Shown in pieces: positions 1-4,512 of a DNA stretch of 6,101 nt (its first letter is position 1; every line of letters starts with the position of its first letter). This DNA comes from JAAYCI01 sp031549285. Its GTDB lineage: Bacteria; Bacillota; Clostridia; Oscillospirales; Ruminococcaceae. The notes beneath the pieces were generated by a model. It was not told the origin of the DNA, did no database searches, and saw nothing but the letters and a program-made list of their open reading frames with translations. The stretch covers positions 1-6,101 of the forward strand of contig JAVBPZ010000025.1 of assembly GCA_031549285.1 (NCBI GenBank), written 5' to 3'. The translations under genes and the position numbers were made by a program.

Positions 1-495
1 CACCGCGCCGCCATACACCGCGCCTATCATCACCTGGCTCTTCGCGCCTTTGTCCAGGTACAGCCCCGGGTACAGCATTTCCAGCAGCTGCTCGGTGCTG
101 TACAGGCTGCTTTGTATCACAGGCCCCTGCGGCCCTGCGCCACCCAGCGCCTTTGCCTTCGGCGCCGTGCCCGCGGCAGACGTGTCGCCGGACGTTGCCG
201 CACTGCTGGCATCGTCCCCTATCACCACACTGCTGTCGCCTTCGTCGCCCACTACTATACTCTGCGAACCGGAACCGGACACTACCGTCCCGTCCCCTTC
301 GCCGTCACTGCCGGACACGGCATTTTCCCCGCCCTGTCCTTCTTCCGCCGCAGAAGACACCGGCGTACCGTCTGTACCGCCCAGCCCCTCCAGTTCGTCG
401 CCGGTGTCTGCCGATACGGCAAACACGCTGCCGGCTACAAACACCATAGCCAGCAATAGCGCCAACGCCTTTTTCTTCCATCCGGTCTTTTTCAT
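1..495 (-). CDS. Secreted protein with acidic linker, N-terminal part (3' end beyond window)
   Basis: Open minus-strand frame with no stop from the ATG at 495-493 to the left edge, 165 codons visible. The start has a strong ribosome site, GGGGGAG, 7 nt upstream. Residues 1-29 form a classic Sec signal peptide: basic start (MKKTGWKKK), hydrophobic core at about 10-25, and likely cleavage after A26 (VFA) or A29 (VSA). Residues 30-112 are low complexity, rich in G, S, D, E and T, with about 17 acidic residues, no Lys or Arg and no Cys. Inside are three short beta-like steps (GTVV at 69-72, SIVV at 79-82, SVVI at 89-92) spaced 10 residues apart. From about 126 the sequence becomes more ordered (VIQSSLYSTEQLLEML...), probably the start of a folded domain. 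No lipobox cysteine is present. I do not recognise the family. It is probably an exported or surface protein whose function lies in the missing part. A frame starting at a TTG at 511 overlaps it and is a shadow. Confidence 0.8.
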   Translation of the reverse strand, partial: MKKTGWKKKALALLLAMVFVAGSVFAVSADTGDELEGLGGTDGTPVSSAAEEGQGGENAVSGSDGEGDGTVVSGSGSQSIVVGDEGDSSVVIGDDASSAATSGDTSAAGTAPKAKALGGAGPQGPVIQSSLYSTEQLLEMLYPGLYLDKGAKSQVMIGAVYGGAV

Positions 496-528
496 AGTCA
501 AACTCCCCCAATAAAAAATTAATGTCGC

Positions 529-648
529 TTAGTATTTGCTGTTCCTTATTTTTTCCGTAAAAATCACTCTTATCATCACCGCAAGCCTACATTCCTCTTG
601 CCCGCCTCCCACACAAACTGCTTCCAGCAGCATCTTCTCGCTTAACAT
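529..648 (-). CDS. Doubtful 39-residue small ORF upstream of the secreted-protein gene
   Basis: On the minus strand an ATG at 648-646 follows AGGTGG with 7 nt spacing, a plausible ribosome site. The frame runs 39 codons to TAA at 531-529 and ends 33 nt before the secreted-protein start. The peptide begins MLSEKMLLEAVCVGGG and ends EKIRNSKY. It has two Cys and no signal peptide or clear membrane segment. Rare-type codons (ATA, AGA, AGG, TTA) are common in it, unlike the neighbouring genes, which argues against a selected protein. I recognise no family. It could be a leader peptide coupled to the gene below it, or a chance frame in a purine-rich leader. Confidence 0.25.
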   Translation of the reverse strand: MLSEKMLLEAVCVGGGQEECRLAVMIRVIFTEKIRNSKY

Positions 649-683
649 CTTTTTTCCACCTATACTTGCAGACAGCAAAACAA

Positions 684-742
684 GGCGCCTGGTTACACCC
701 TGCGCCCAACATTCTCCTTGTTCTGCCGTCCCTCAAGACAGC
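684..742 (-). other. Two adjacent GC hairpins in the candidate leader of the secreted-protein gene
   Basis: On the minus strand, GCTGTC (742-737) can pair with GACGGC (730-725) around a 6-nt loop, with one G-U pair. About 20 nt further on, GGCGC (706-702) can pair with GCGCC (688-684), with a nested GGT/ACC inside the loop. AACAAGG near 723-717 can alternatively pair with CCTTGTT at 685-679, which would disrupt the second hairpin. A short T-rich stretch (TTGTTTTG) follows at 683-676. This suggests a structured leader with exclusive folds, but no known riboswitch consensus fits. Confidence 0.3.
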
Positions 743-816
743 CCCTCACGGTTACCTTTTTCGCCAAAAAATGACCCCCCAGCCATAAAACGGCAACACA
801 GCTATTCACTTTTACA

Positions 817-838
817 TGCAGATGATTACCCACCTGCA
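817..838. promoter_or_regulatory. 22-bp imperfect dyad downstream of the proximal promoter
   Basis: TGCAGaTG (817-824) and CAcCTGCA (831-838) are inverted with one mismatch around a 6-bp centre. The placement just after a candidate transcription start fits a repressor operator or an RNA hairpin at the 5' end of the leader. The binding protein is unknown. Confidence 0.3.
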
Positions 839-846
839 CATACTAT

Positions 847-876
847 CCTATATTTAAAGTACCATTATTCTGTGAA
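847..876 (-). promoter_or_regulatory. Candidate proximal promoter of the secreted-protein gene
   Basis: On the minus strand, TTCACA (876-871) and TATAGG (852-847) are separated by 18 bp, giving 5/6 and 4/6 matches to the sigma-A boxes. Transcription would start near 840 and leave a leader of about 345 nt. The dyad at 817-838 would lie immediately downstream of the start. Confidence 0.3.
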
Positions 877-969
877 AACCCTCGCCGTCGGAAATATTTT
901 TTCAATATTTGGCGTAATCACCAATTAATTCCCCTAATAATTATACACCATCCCCGCATTTTTGCACAA

Positions 970-1043
970 TTCTCACATATTTTATCATATCTTATCACAT
1001 CCCGGTCAAAATCGGGTCAAAAATACCTGGCCGGGTCAAAAAA
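970..1043. repeat. Cluster of short direct repeats over the distal promoter
   Basis: Two triplets of repeats lie side by side. On the plus strand TTCTCACAT (970-978), TTATCATAT (982-990) and TTATCACAT (992-1000) form one triplet. GGTCAAAA at 1004, 1015 and 1034 forms the other, each flanked by C/G runs. The second set starts are 11 and 19 bp apart, close to one and two helical turns. The clustering over a candidate promoter suggests a regulator binding region. Confidence 0.4.
979..1009 (-). promoter_or_regulatory. Candidate distal promoter of the secreted-protein gene
   Basis: On the minus strand TTGACC (1009-1004, 5/6 match to the -35 box) is followed after 19 bp by TAAAAT (984-979, 5/6 match to the -10 box). 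The TG dinucleotide at 987-986 makes this an extended -10. An alternative -10, GATAAA (986-981), gives the ideal 17-bp spacer. The region is AT-rich and overlaps two families of short direct repeats. A start near 972 would give a leader of roughly 475 nt before the secreted-protein ATG, so this is less economical than the proximal candidate. Confidence 0.35.
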
Positions 1044-1152
1044 GTTTTCCGCCATTTGCTTGCCAGTCCTCTGTTTTTCGCACATTCCAGTGCCGTCTTT
1101 CTCCCCTTTGCCGGGTTTGCCCCCGCCTCTTTCGCCCATACACTTTTCCACC

Positions 1153-1199
1153 AAAAACCGCGGCATCCCCCGCGCAAAAAACCCCGCCGGAAATGCCGC
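1153..1199 (-). terminator. Possible terminator of the lytTR-liaF-like operon
   Basis: On the minus strand GCGGCAT (1199-1193) and ATGCCGC (1166-1160) form a perfect 7-bp GC-rich stem with a 26-nt loop, followed by GGTTTTTGG with a five-T run at 1157-1153. It lies about 110 bp past the LiaF-like stop codon. The loop is long and the T-run short for a strong intrinsic terminator, so the call is tentative. Confidence 0.35.
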
Positions 1200-1307
1200 T
1201 TTGCCATTCTATATAATGTACGTATATCGTTAGGCCATGGGCCGTGCATTTTTTCTAAAGAAGCACTTTATGTACCTTGCCGTTTTGGCGCCCTATTTTG
1301 CCTTTGC

Positions 1308-2057
1308 CTATACATACCCTATCTCTATCCCGCCAAACTGCACGCGGCCGGTCAGCACCAGCGCCGGCGCGGTTTCGTCCGGCCGGGCAAAGCGCATATC
1401 GTTGCTCACGCCGCCCAGCAGTGTATCCACCCGGTCCTCCACCCGCCAGCCTTTCGGCACATACAGCTTAATGGCGCCAAAACTGCAGTCCAAATAAATC
1501 TCCGCACCGCCCGGCGCCAGCGTGGCCTGGTCAAAAAACACCTCCAAAGAGCCAAACGCCGCGTAAAACTGCCCGTTCTCCAGCGCATCGGCGTGCAGAT
1601 ACCGGCTGGTTGCGCCAAAGCGCACCCTGGCATAGGGATGGTTGTCGTCACTGTTTTCTTCCCGCTGCATCTCGGGGTGGTACCCGCCATAGCTTTCCAT
1701 ATGTTCCCCGCTCGTTACCTGCGCCCCGCCTTTTCCCGGCGCGCTATGCGGCTTTCTTTTGTGGAACAGCAGGCTCAGCCCAATGCTGCCCAGCACCACC
1801 GCCCCCAGCAGCATCCACGGCGAAATGTCGTACAGCCCCAGCGGCGTTTGCACAATCATGTACAGCAGCGCCGCCGACAACAGCACCCCAAAAAAGTTCA
1901 GCTTCACCAGCGACGCTATGAACACCGCCACCAGCAGCACCATGGCCAAAATGCTCCAAAAACCCAGCACGCCAAACACGCCAAACTGGCTGGCAATTAC
2001 CAGCGCCGCCGCCAGCACAAAGAAAACACCCCAAAATATCTTGCTACCTTTCTTCAT
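1308..2057 (-). CDS. LiaF-like four-TM membrane protein with C-terminal LiaF domain
   Basis: A 249-residue protein, predicted to be integral to the cytoplasmic membrane. Four hydrophobic segments lie at about 7-27, 30-50, 53-71 and 80-98. A basic stop-transfer (HKRKPH) and a polar linker at 100-140 follow. The soluble C-terminal part, about 141-249, has repeated beta-turn steps (FGATSRYL, FGSLEVFF, FGAIKLYVPKGWRV, FGGIEIGYV) typical of the LiaF C-terminal domain and its bactofilin-like strands. The family includes LiaF, which in Bacillus inhibits the LiaRS envelope-stress system. Here no histidine kinase or response regulator is nearby; the partner is the LytTR protein encoded just upstream. 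The ATG at 2057 overlaps the lytTR stop by 14 bp and has AGAGGAG 5 nt upstream, so translation is probably coupled. I infer that it senses membrane or wall state and restrains the LytTR factor. The substrate or signal is unknown. Domain assignment is fairly sure; the role is inference. Confidence 0.85.
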   Translation of the reverse strand: MKKGSKIFWGVFFVLAAALVIASQFGVFGVLGFWSILAMVLLVAVFIASLVKLNFFGVLLSAALLYMIVQTPLGLYDISPWMLLGAVVLGSIGLSLLFHKRKPHSAPGKGGAQVTSGEHMESYGGYHPEMQREENSDDNHPYARVRFGATSRYLHADALENGQFYAAFGSLEVFFDQATLAPGGAEIYLDCSFGAIKLYVPKGWRVEDRVDTLLGGVSNDMRFARPDETAPALVLTGRVQFGGIEIGYV

Positions 2058-2508
2058 ACAAGCTCCTCTCTTTCATGCGCCCTCGCAGCGCCTTATAATA
2101 ATGCCTCGATACATAAATCTGCTTGTGTGTTCCCGCAAACTGCACCAAACTGGCCGAGGGAATCTCCCGGGTAATGGAAAAAATGCGCGCCGCGTTCACA
2201 ATGGCGGACTTTGACACCCGGATAAATTGGCTCGGCAGCTCCTCTTCCAGCTCATACAGGCGGTAGCGAATTCGAAACGCGTCGGCAAGCGTATGTGCAT
2301 ACACCTGTTCGCTGTCGGTTTCAAAGAACAGCACCTCGTCCAGCGGAAAATAAAACTCGCGGTTTTGTTTGTAAAACACCATCTTCGGGGGCTCCCGCTG
2401 TTCCAGTATGGCCGCCTGCAGCTTCTGGACAGCTCCATCCATCTGGTTGCAGCGGATGGTCACCTCTGTTTCCGGCAGGTCCGGCACCACTTCAATATGT
2501 ACCTTCAC
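2044..2508 (-). CDS. LytTR-family DNA-binding transcriptional regulator
   Basis: A stand-alone LytTR regulator of 154 residues if the GTG at 2508-2506 is the start. An in-frame ATG 30 bp upstream (2538) would add ten residues but has no ribosome site. Before the GTG lies GGGGGGAGGAG, and KVHIEV at the N-terminus matches how this family normally begins. Residues 1-45 form a short alpha/beta lead (IEVVPDLPETEVTIRC) instead of a phosphoacceptor receiver domain. The LytTR domain spans about 50-148, with hallmark stretches FIRVSKSAIVN at 95-105 and YVSRHYYKALR at 132-142. Such proteins bind pairs of 9-bp direct repeats spaced by about 12 bp and often activate their own operon. It is the first gene of a two-gene operon with the LiaF-like membrane protein, matching the layout of LytTR regulatory systems. 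Target genes cannot be read from this window. Confidence 0.88.
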   Translation of the reverse strand: MKVHIEVVPDLPETEVTIRCNQMDGAVQKLQAAILEQREPPKMVFYKQNREFYFPLDEVLFFETDSEQVYAHTLADAFRIRYRLYELEEELPSQFIRVSKSAIVNAARIFSITREIPSASLVQFAGTHKQIYVSRHYYKALRGRMKERSLYEER

Positions 2509-2554
2509 ACTCCTCCCCCCTTTCCAAAAGCTTCCCATCCGCGCGCAGCAACCT

Positions 2555-2587
2555 GCGGGCCGTTCTATTCAAAACAATGGGGCCCGC
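2555..2587 (-). other. GC-rich stem-loop in the lytTR 5' UTR
   Basis: On the minus strand GCGGGCC (2587-2581) pairs perfectly with GGCCCGC (2561-2555) around a 19-nt loop. It lies about 47 nt upstream of the GTG start, inside the predicted 5' UTR. No T-run follows on the minus strand, so it is not a terminator for that direction. It may stabilise the message or serve as a control structure. Confidence 0.4.
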
Positions 2588-2626
2588 TTTGAATTCATTT
2601 CACTACTAAAGCCCCGCGCAAACAAC

Positions 2627-2642
2627 CCCACACATGTGTTGG
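2627..2642. promoter_or_regulatory. Palindrome at the predicted lytTR transcription start
   Basis: A perfect 10-bp palindrome, ACACATGTGT (2630-2639), extends to CC/GG arms with one mismatch pair (2627-2642). It begins a few bases after the candidate -10 box and overlaps the expected transcription start, a usual place for a repressor operator. The bound protein is unknown. Confidence 0.3.
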
Positions 2643-2646
2643 TATC

Positions 2647-2675
2647 AGTATAGCAGCCGCCCACCCAAACCAAAA
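2647..2675 (-). promoter_or_regulatory. Candidate lytTR-operon promoter with weak -35
   Basis: On the minus strand TATACT (2652-2647) is a 5/6 match to the -10 box. At a 17-bp spacing the -35 position is TTTTGG (2675-2670), a poor match. A good -10 with a poor -35 is typical of a promoter that needs an activator, and the 9-bp direct repeats at 2704-2733 lie just upstream. A start near 2640 gives a 5' UTR of about 130 nt. Confidence 0.4.
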
Positions 2676-2703
2676 GCCTTTTTTCGCATCTGGTGCGCTC
2701 TGG

Positions 2704-2733
2704 CGGGTAAGCGGTCGGTTTTTCCGGGTAAGC
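2704..2733. repeat. 9-bp direct repeat pair, 21-bp period, upstream of lytTR promoter
   Basis: CGGGTAAGC occurs at 2704-2712 and exactly again at 2725-2733, leaving a 12-bp gap and a 21-bp centre-to-centre distance. Relative to the candidate lytTR start the centres lie near -68 and -89. The geometry equals that described for LytTR-domain binding sites. The sequence itself does not match the published LytTR consensus well, so assignment rests on geometry and position. Confidence 0.45.
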
Positions 2734-2856
2734 TGCTGCCAACCGGCCTGTTCTGCTTTTCTCGTCCCCCTTTTTCCCTTCGCTTTGCCTCTGTTCATCG
2801 TACATTTCCATCTGCATTTCTTCTGCATTTTCGCCCTATTTTTGAGGACATATTTT

Positions 2857-2891
2857 CCCCGTAAAACCACCCCAAATATCCCCCCGTAAAA
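2857..2891. repeat. CCCCGTAAAA direct repeat upstream of the trkA promoter
   Basis: The 10-bp word CCCCGTAAAA occurs at 2857-2866 and 2882-2891, 25 bp apart. The second copy ends 4 bp before the trkA -35 box. This is a natural activator or repressor position, though no regulator can be named from sequence. Confidence 0.4.
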
Positions 2892-2895
2892 ACCC

Positions 2896-2924
2896 TTGAC
2901 AAACCCCTTCGGAACAGGCATGAT
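2896..2924 (+). promoter_or_regulatory. trkA promoter
   Basis: A perfect -35 box TTGACA (2896-2901) is followed after exactly 17 bp by CATGAT (2919-2924), a 4/6 match to the -10 box. Predicted start is near 2931, giving a 5' UTR of about 82 nt. It is the best sigma-A promoter in the window. Confidence 0.6.
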
Positions 2925-2950
2925 AGACATGTTGTTCTGCACTATATATT

Positions 2951-2990
2951 GGCGGCACGGGCGCGCGTTTCTGCCATAATCCCTGCCGCC
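2951..2990 (+). other. GC-rich stem-loop in the trkA 5' UTR
   Basis: GGCGGCA (2951-2957) pairs perfectly with TGCCGCC (2984-2990) around a 26-nt loop, between the predicted transcription start and the GGAGG ribosome site at 3002-3006. No T-run follows. Its effect on translation or stability cannot be judged from sequence. Confidence 0.35.
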
Positions 2991-3012
2991 GCACACCCTT
3001 CGGAGGTAAAGC

Positions 3013-4377
3013 ATGGAGATCATCATCGTGGGCGACGGTAAGGTGGGTTTTTCCCTCACCCAAATGTTGTCGGCGGAAGAACACGATATCACTGTGGTGG
3101 ATGTGAACGCCAAGGTACTGGCCCGCACACAGGAGGAGTATGACACGTTGGCCATTGTGGGCCATGGCGCCTCGCGCGCGGTGCTGGAGGAAGCCGGCGC
3201 CGCCACCGCCCGTTTGCTCATTGCCGCCACCAGCTCGGACGAAATAAACCTGCTCAGCTGTCTCACCGCCCGCAAAATGGGCTGTCACCACACCATTGCC
3301 CGGGTGCGCAACCCCGAATACGCCGAGGATATGTCTTTTTTGCGGGAAGAAATGGGTCTTTCGTTTGCCATCAACCCAGAGGAAGCCTGCGCGCGTGAAA
3401 TTTTTCACCTGCTGCAGTTTCCCTCTTTCCTCAGCCGGGAGCCGTTTGCCCAGGGCCGGGTGGAAATCGTACAAATCAAGGCCTGCCCCGGCAGCCCGCT
3501 CATCGGCATCCCGCTGGCAGAGCTATACAGCGCCGCTCGGGTAAAGGTACTAGTCTGCGCCATCGAGCGGGACAACGAAATCATCATCCCGGACGGCACC
3601 TTCGTCATCCAGGAAAATGATGAATTGTTCATCACCGCCAAGGTAGACAAGCTCACCACTCTTTTAAAAAACCTGGAGCTCACCTCCCAAAAGGTAACGC
3701 AGGTCACCCTGGTCGGCGGCAGCCGGCTGGGCTTTTATCTCGCCGAGCGTCTGCTGGCCAGCGGCGTTGGTGTGAAAATCATCGAGCGGGATTCCCAGCG
3801 CTGCCAGCAGCTGGCGGAGCTTCTGCCGGACGCCGACATTGTGGAGGCTGACGGCACCGAGCAGGAGGTTCTGCTCAGCGAAGGGGTCCCCCGCTCAGAC
3901 GCGTTGGTGGCGCTCACCGGCATCGACGAAGAAAACATTGTGCTGTCCATGTACGCCCGGCAGATCGGCGTAAAGCAGATCATCACCAAATGCAACCGTT
4001 CGCAATATGCCGATTTGTTGCGCAACATGGGCATAGACAAGGTAGTCAGCCCTAAAATGACCAGCGTAGAGGTCATTGTCCGCTATGTGCGCGCCATGGA
4101 AAATTCCACCGGCGGCAAAATGGTCACCATGCACCGCATCGCGGACGGCAAAGCCGAGGCGCTGGAATTCCGGGCCGATTCATCGGTTCGTCTGCTGGGC
4201 AAAACCCTCACCGAACTGCAGCTGAAAAAAGGTATCCTTATTGCCAGTATTTTCCGGGGAAAAGATTTCCTCATCCCAGACGGCAACACCATTATTCAGG
4301 AGGGGGACCTGGTGGTGGTGGTCGCCGCCGCCGGCCGCCAAATCTTTGAACTGAACGACGTGCTAGAGGAAGAATAG
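3013..4377 (+). CDS. trkA: Trk potassium uptake system, nucleotide-binding subunit TrkA
   Basis: A 454-residue cytoplasmic regulatory subunit of the Trk K+ transporter, of the length usual for two-RCK TrkA proteins. The order is RCK_N (about 1-125), RCK_C (about 145-215), a second RCK_N (about 229-350) and a second RCK_C (about 372-450). The first half has the Rossmann glycine motif GDGKVG at 7-12 with acidic D30 at the end of the second strand. The second half has GGSRLG at 235-240 with E258, the pattern for NAD(H)/ATP binding. Both C-terminal domains carry IPDG turns followed by an ENDELFI or EGDLVVV strand. In the family the RCK ring binds nucleotides and gates TrkH. The ATG at 3013 has GGAGG six bases upstream. 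trkH follows after 135 bp, with a hairpin between them. No truncation or missing motif is visible. Confidence 0.95.
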   Translation: MEIIIVGDGKVGFSLTQMLSAEEHDITVVDVNAKVLARTQEEYDTLAIVGHGASRAVLEEAGAATARLLIAATSSDEINLLSCLTARKMGCHHTIARVRNPEYAEDMSFLREEMGLSFAINPEEACAREIFHLLQFPSFLSREPFAQGRVEIVQIKACPGSPLIGIPLAELYSAARVKVLVCAIERDNEIIIPDGTFVIQENDELFITAKVDKLTTLLKNLELTSQKVTQVTLVGGSRLGFYLAERLLASGVGVKIIERDSQRCQQLAELLPDADIVEADGTEQEVLLSEGVPRSDALVALTGIDEENIVLSMYARQIGVKQIITKCNRSQYADLLRNMGIDKVVSPKMTSVEVIVRYVRAMENSTGGKMVTMHRIADGKAEALEFRADSSVRLLGKTLTELQLKKGILIASIFRGKDFLIPDGNTIIQEGDLVVVVAAAGRQIFELNDVLEEE

Positions 4378-4393
4378 CCTTACAAATAAATAC

Positions 4394-4427
4394 ACAGGGC
4401 GCTTCCGAAATGGAGCGCCCTGTTGTA
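4394..4427 (+). terminator. Terminator-like hairpin between trkA and trkH
   Basis: ACAGGGCGCT and AGCGCCCTGT form a perfect 10-bp stem (4394-4403 and 4414-4423) around the 10-nt stretch TCCGAAATGG, followed only by a weak T-rich tail (TTGTAT at 4421-4427, partly in the stem). It starts 16 nt after the trkA stop. The stem is strong but the tail is poor, so it may be a partial terminator or a message-stabilising hairpin and not a full stop. Confidence 0.6.
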
Positions 4428-4512
4428 TGGGAGTATCCGCCACTTTTCTTTTGGTACCTTTTTCCGAATCAATGCTTCATAACGCCCAAATTTTTCTCAC
4501 CGGAGGAATCCC

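Larger units (their letters stand above)
496..1307. other. Long non-coding stretch upstream of the secreted-protein gene
   Basis: About 0.8 kb between the end of the LiaF-like gene and the start of the secreted-protein gene, both on the minus strand. I find no protein gene with good support. Open frames here lack ribosome sites or are C/T-rich low-complexity reads. The part at about 835-1015 is clearly AT-rich, unlike the GC-rich genes, and holds the best promoter candidates for the secreted-protein gene. The part at about 670-780 is GC-rich with several hairpins on the minus strand. The part at 1050-1200 is GC-rich and holds a possible terminator for the upstream operon. I see no match to tmRNA, RNase P, SRP RNA, tRNA or a riboswitch class I know. 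Confidence 0.6.

Noticed and set aside
684..706. T-box riboswitch: GGGTGTAACC on the minus strand resembles the T-box word
   Set aside because: The bulge that must pair with the tRNA acceptor end should read TGGN, but here it reads TGTA. No specifier stem was seen, and the downstream gene is not an amino-acid or tRNA-synthetase gene.
536..928. Plus-strand frame of 130 codons in the long intergenic region
   Set aside because: The start is TTG with no ribosome site, and the peptide is Ser/Pro/Thr-rich low complexity from C/T-rich DNA.
961..1000. Replication origin: repeated TTATCA words look like DnaA boxes
   Set aside because: The copies do not fit TTATCCACA; bases 6-9 differ in each. No dnaA, dnaN or partition gene is present.
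995..1249. Minus-strand 84-codon frame, rich in Arg, Lys and Trp, after the LiaF-like gene
   Set aside because: Neither its ATG at 1249 nor the ATG at 1207 has a ribosome site. It overlaps a candidate terminator and the composition is unlike the neighbouring genes.
1056..2174. Plus-strand frame of 372 codons across the LiaF-like gene
   Set aside because: It lies antisense to a gene with clear domains, has biased Pro/Arg/His/Gln composition, and lacks a ribosome site. It is a shadow caused by GC-rich third positions.
2931..3012. c-di-AMP (ydaO-type) riboswitch before trkA, as often seen for K+ transport genes
   Set aside because: The leader is only about 82 nt from the best promoter and lacks the conserved words of that class.
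2595..3275. Minus-strand frame of 226 codons over the divergent promoters and the start of trkA
   Set aside because: It is antisense to the trkA 5' end and its reading contains no recognisable domain. The control region it crosses has a strong plus-strand promoter and ribosome site.
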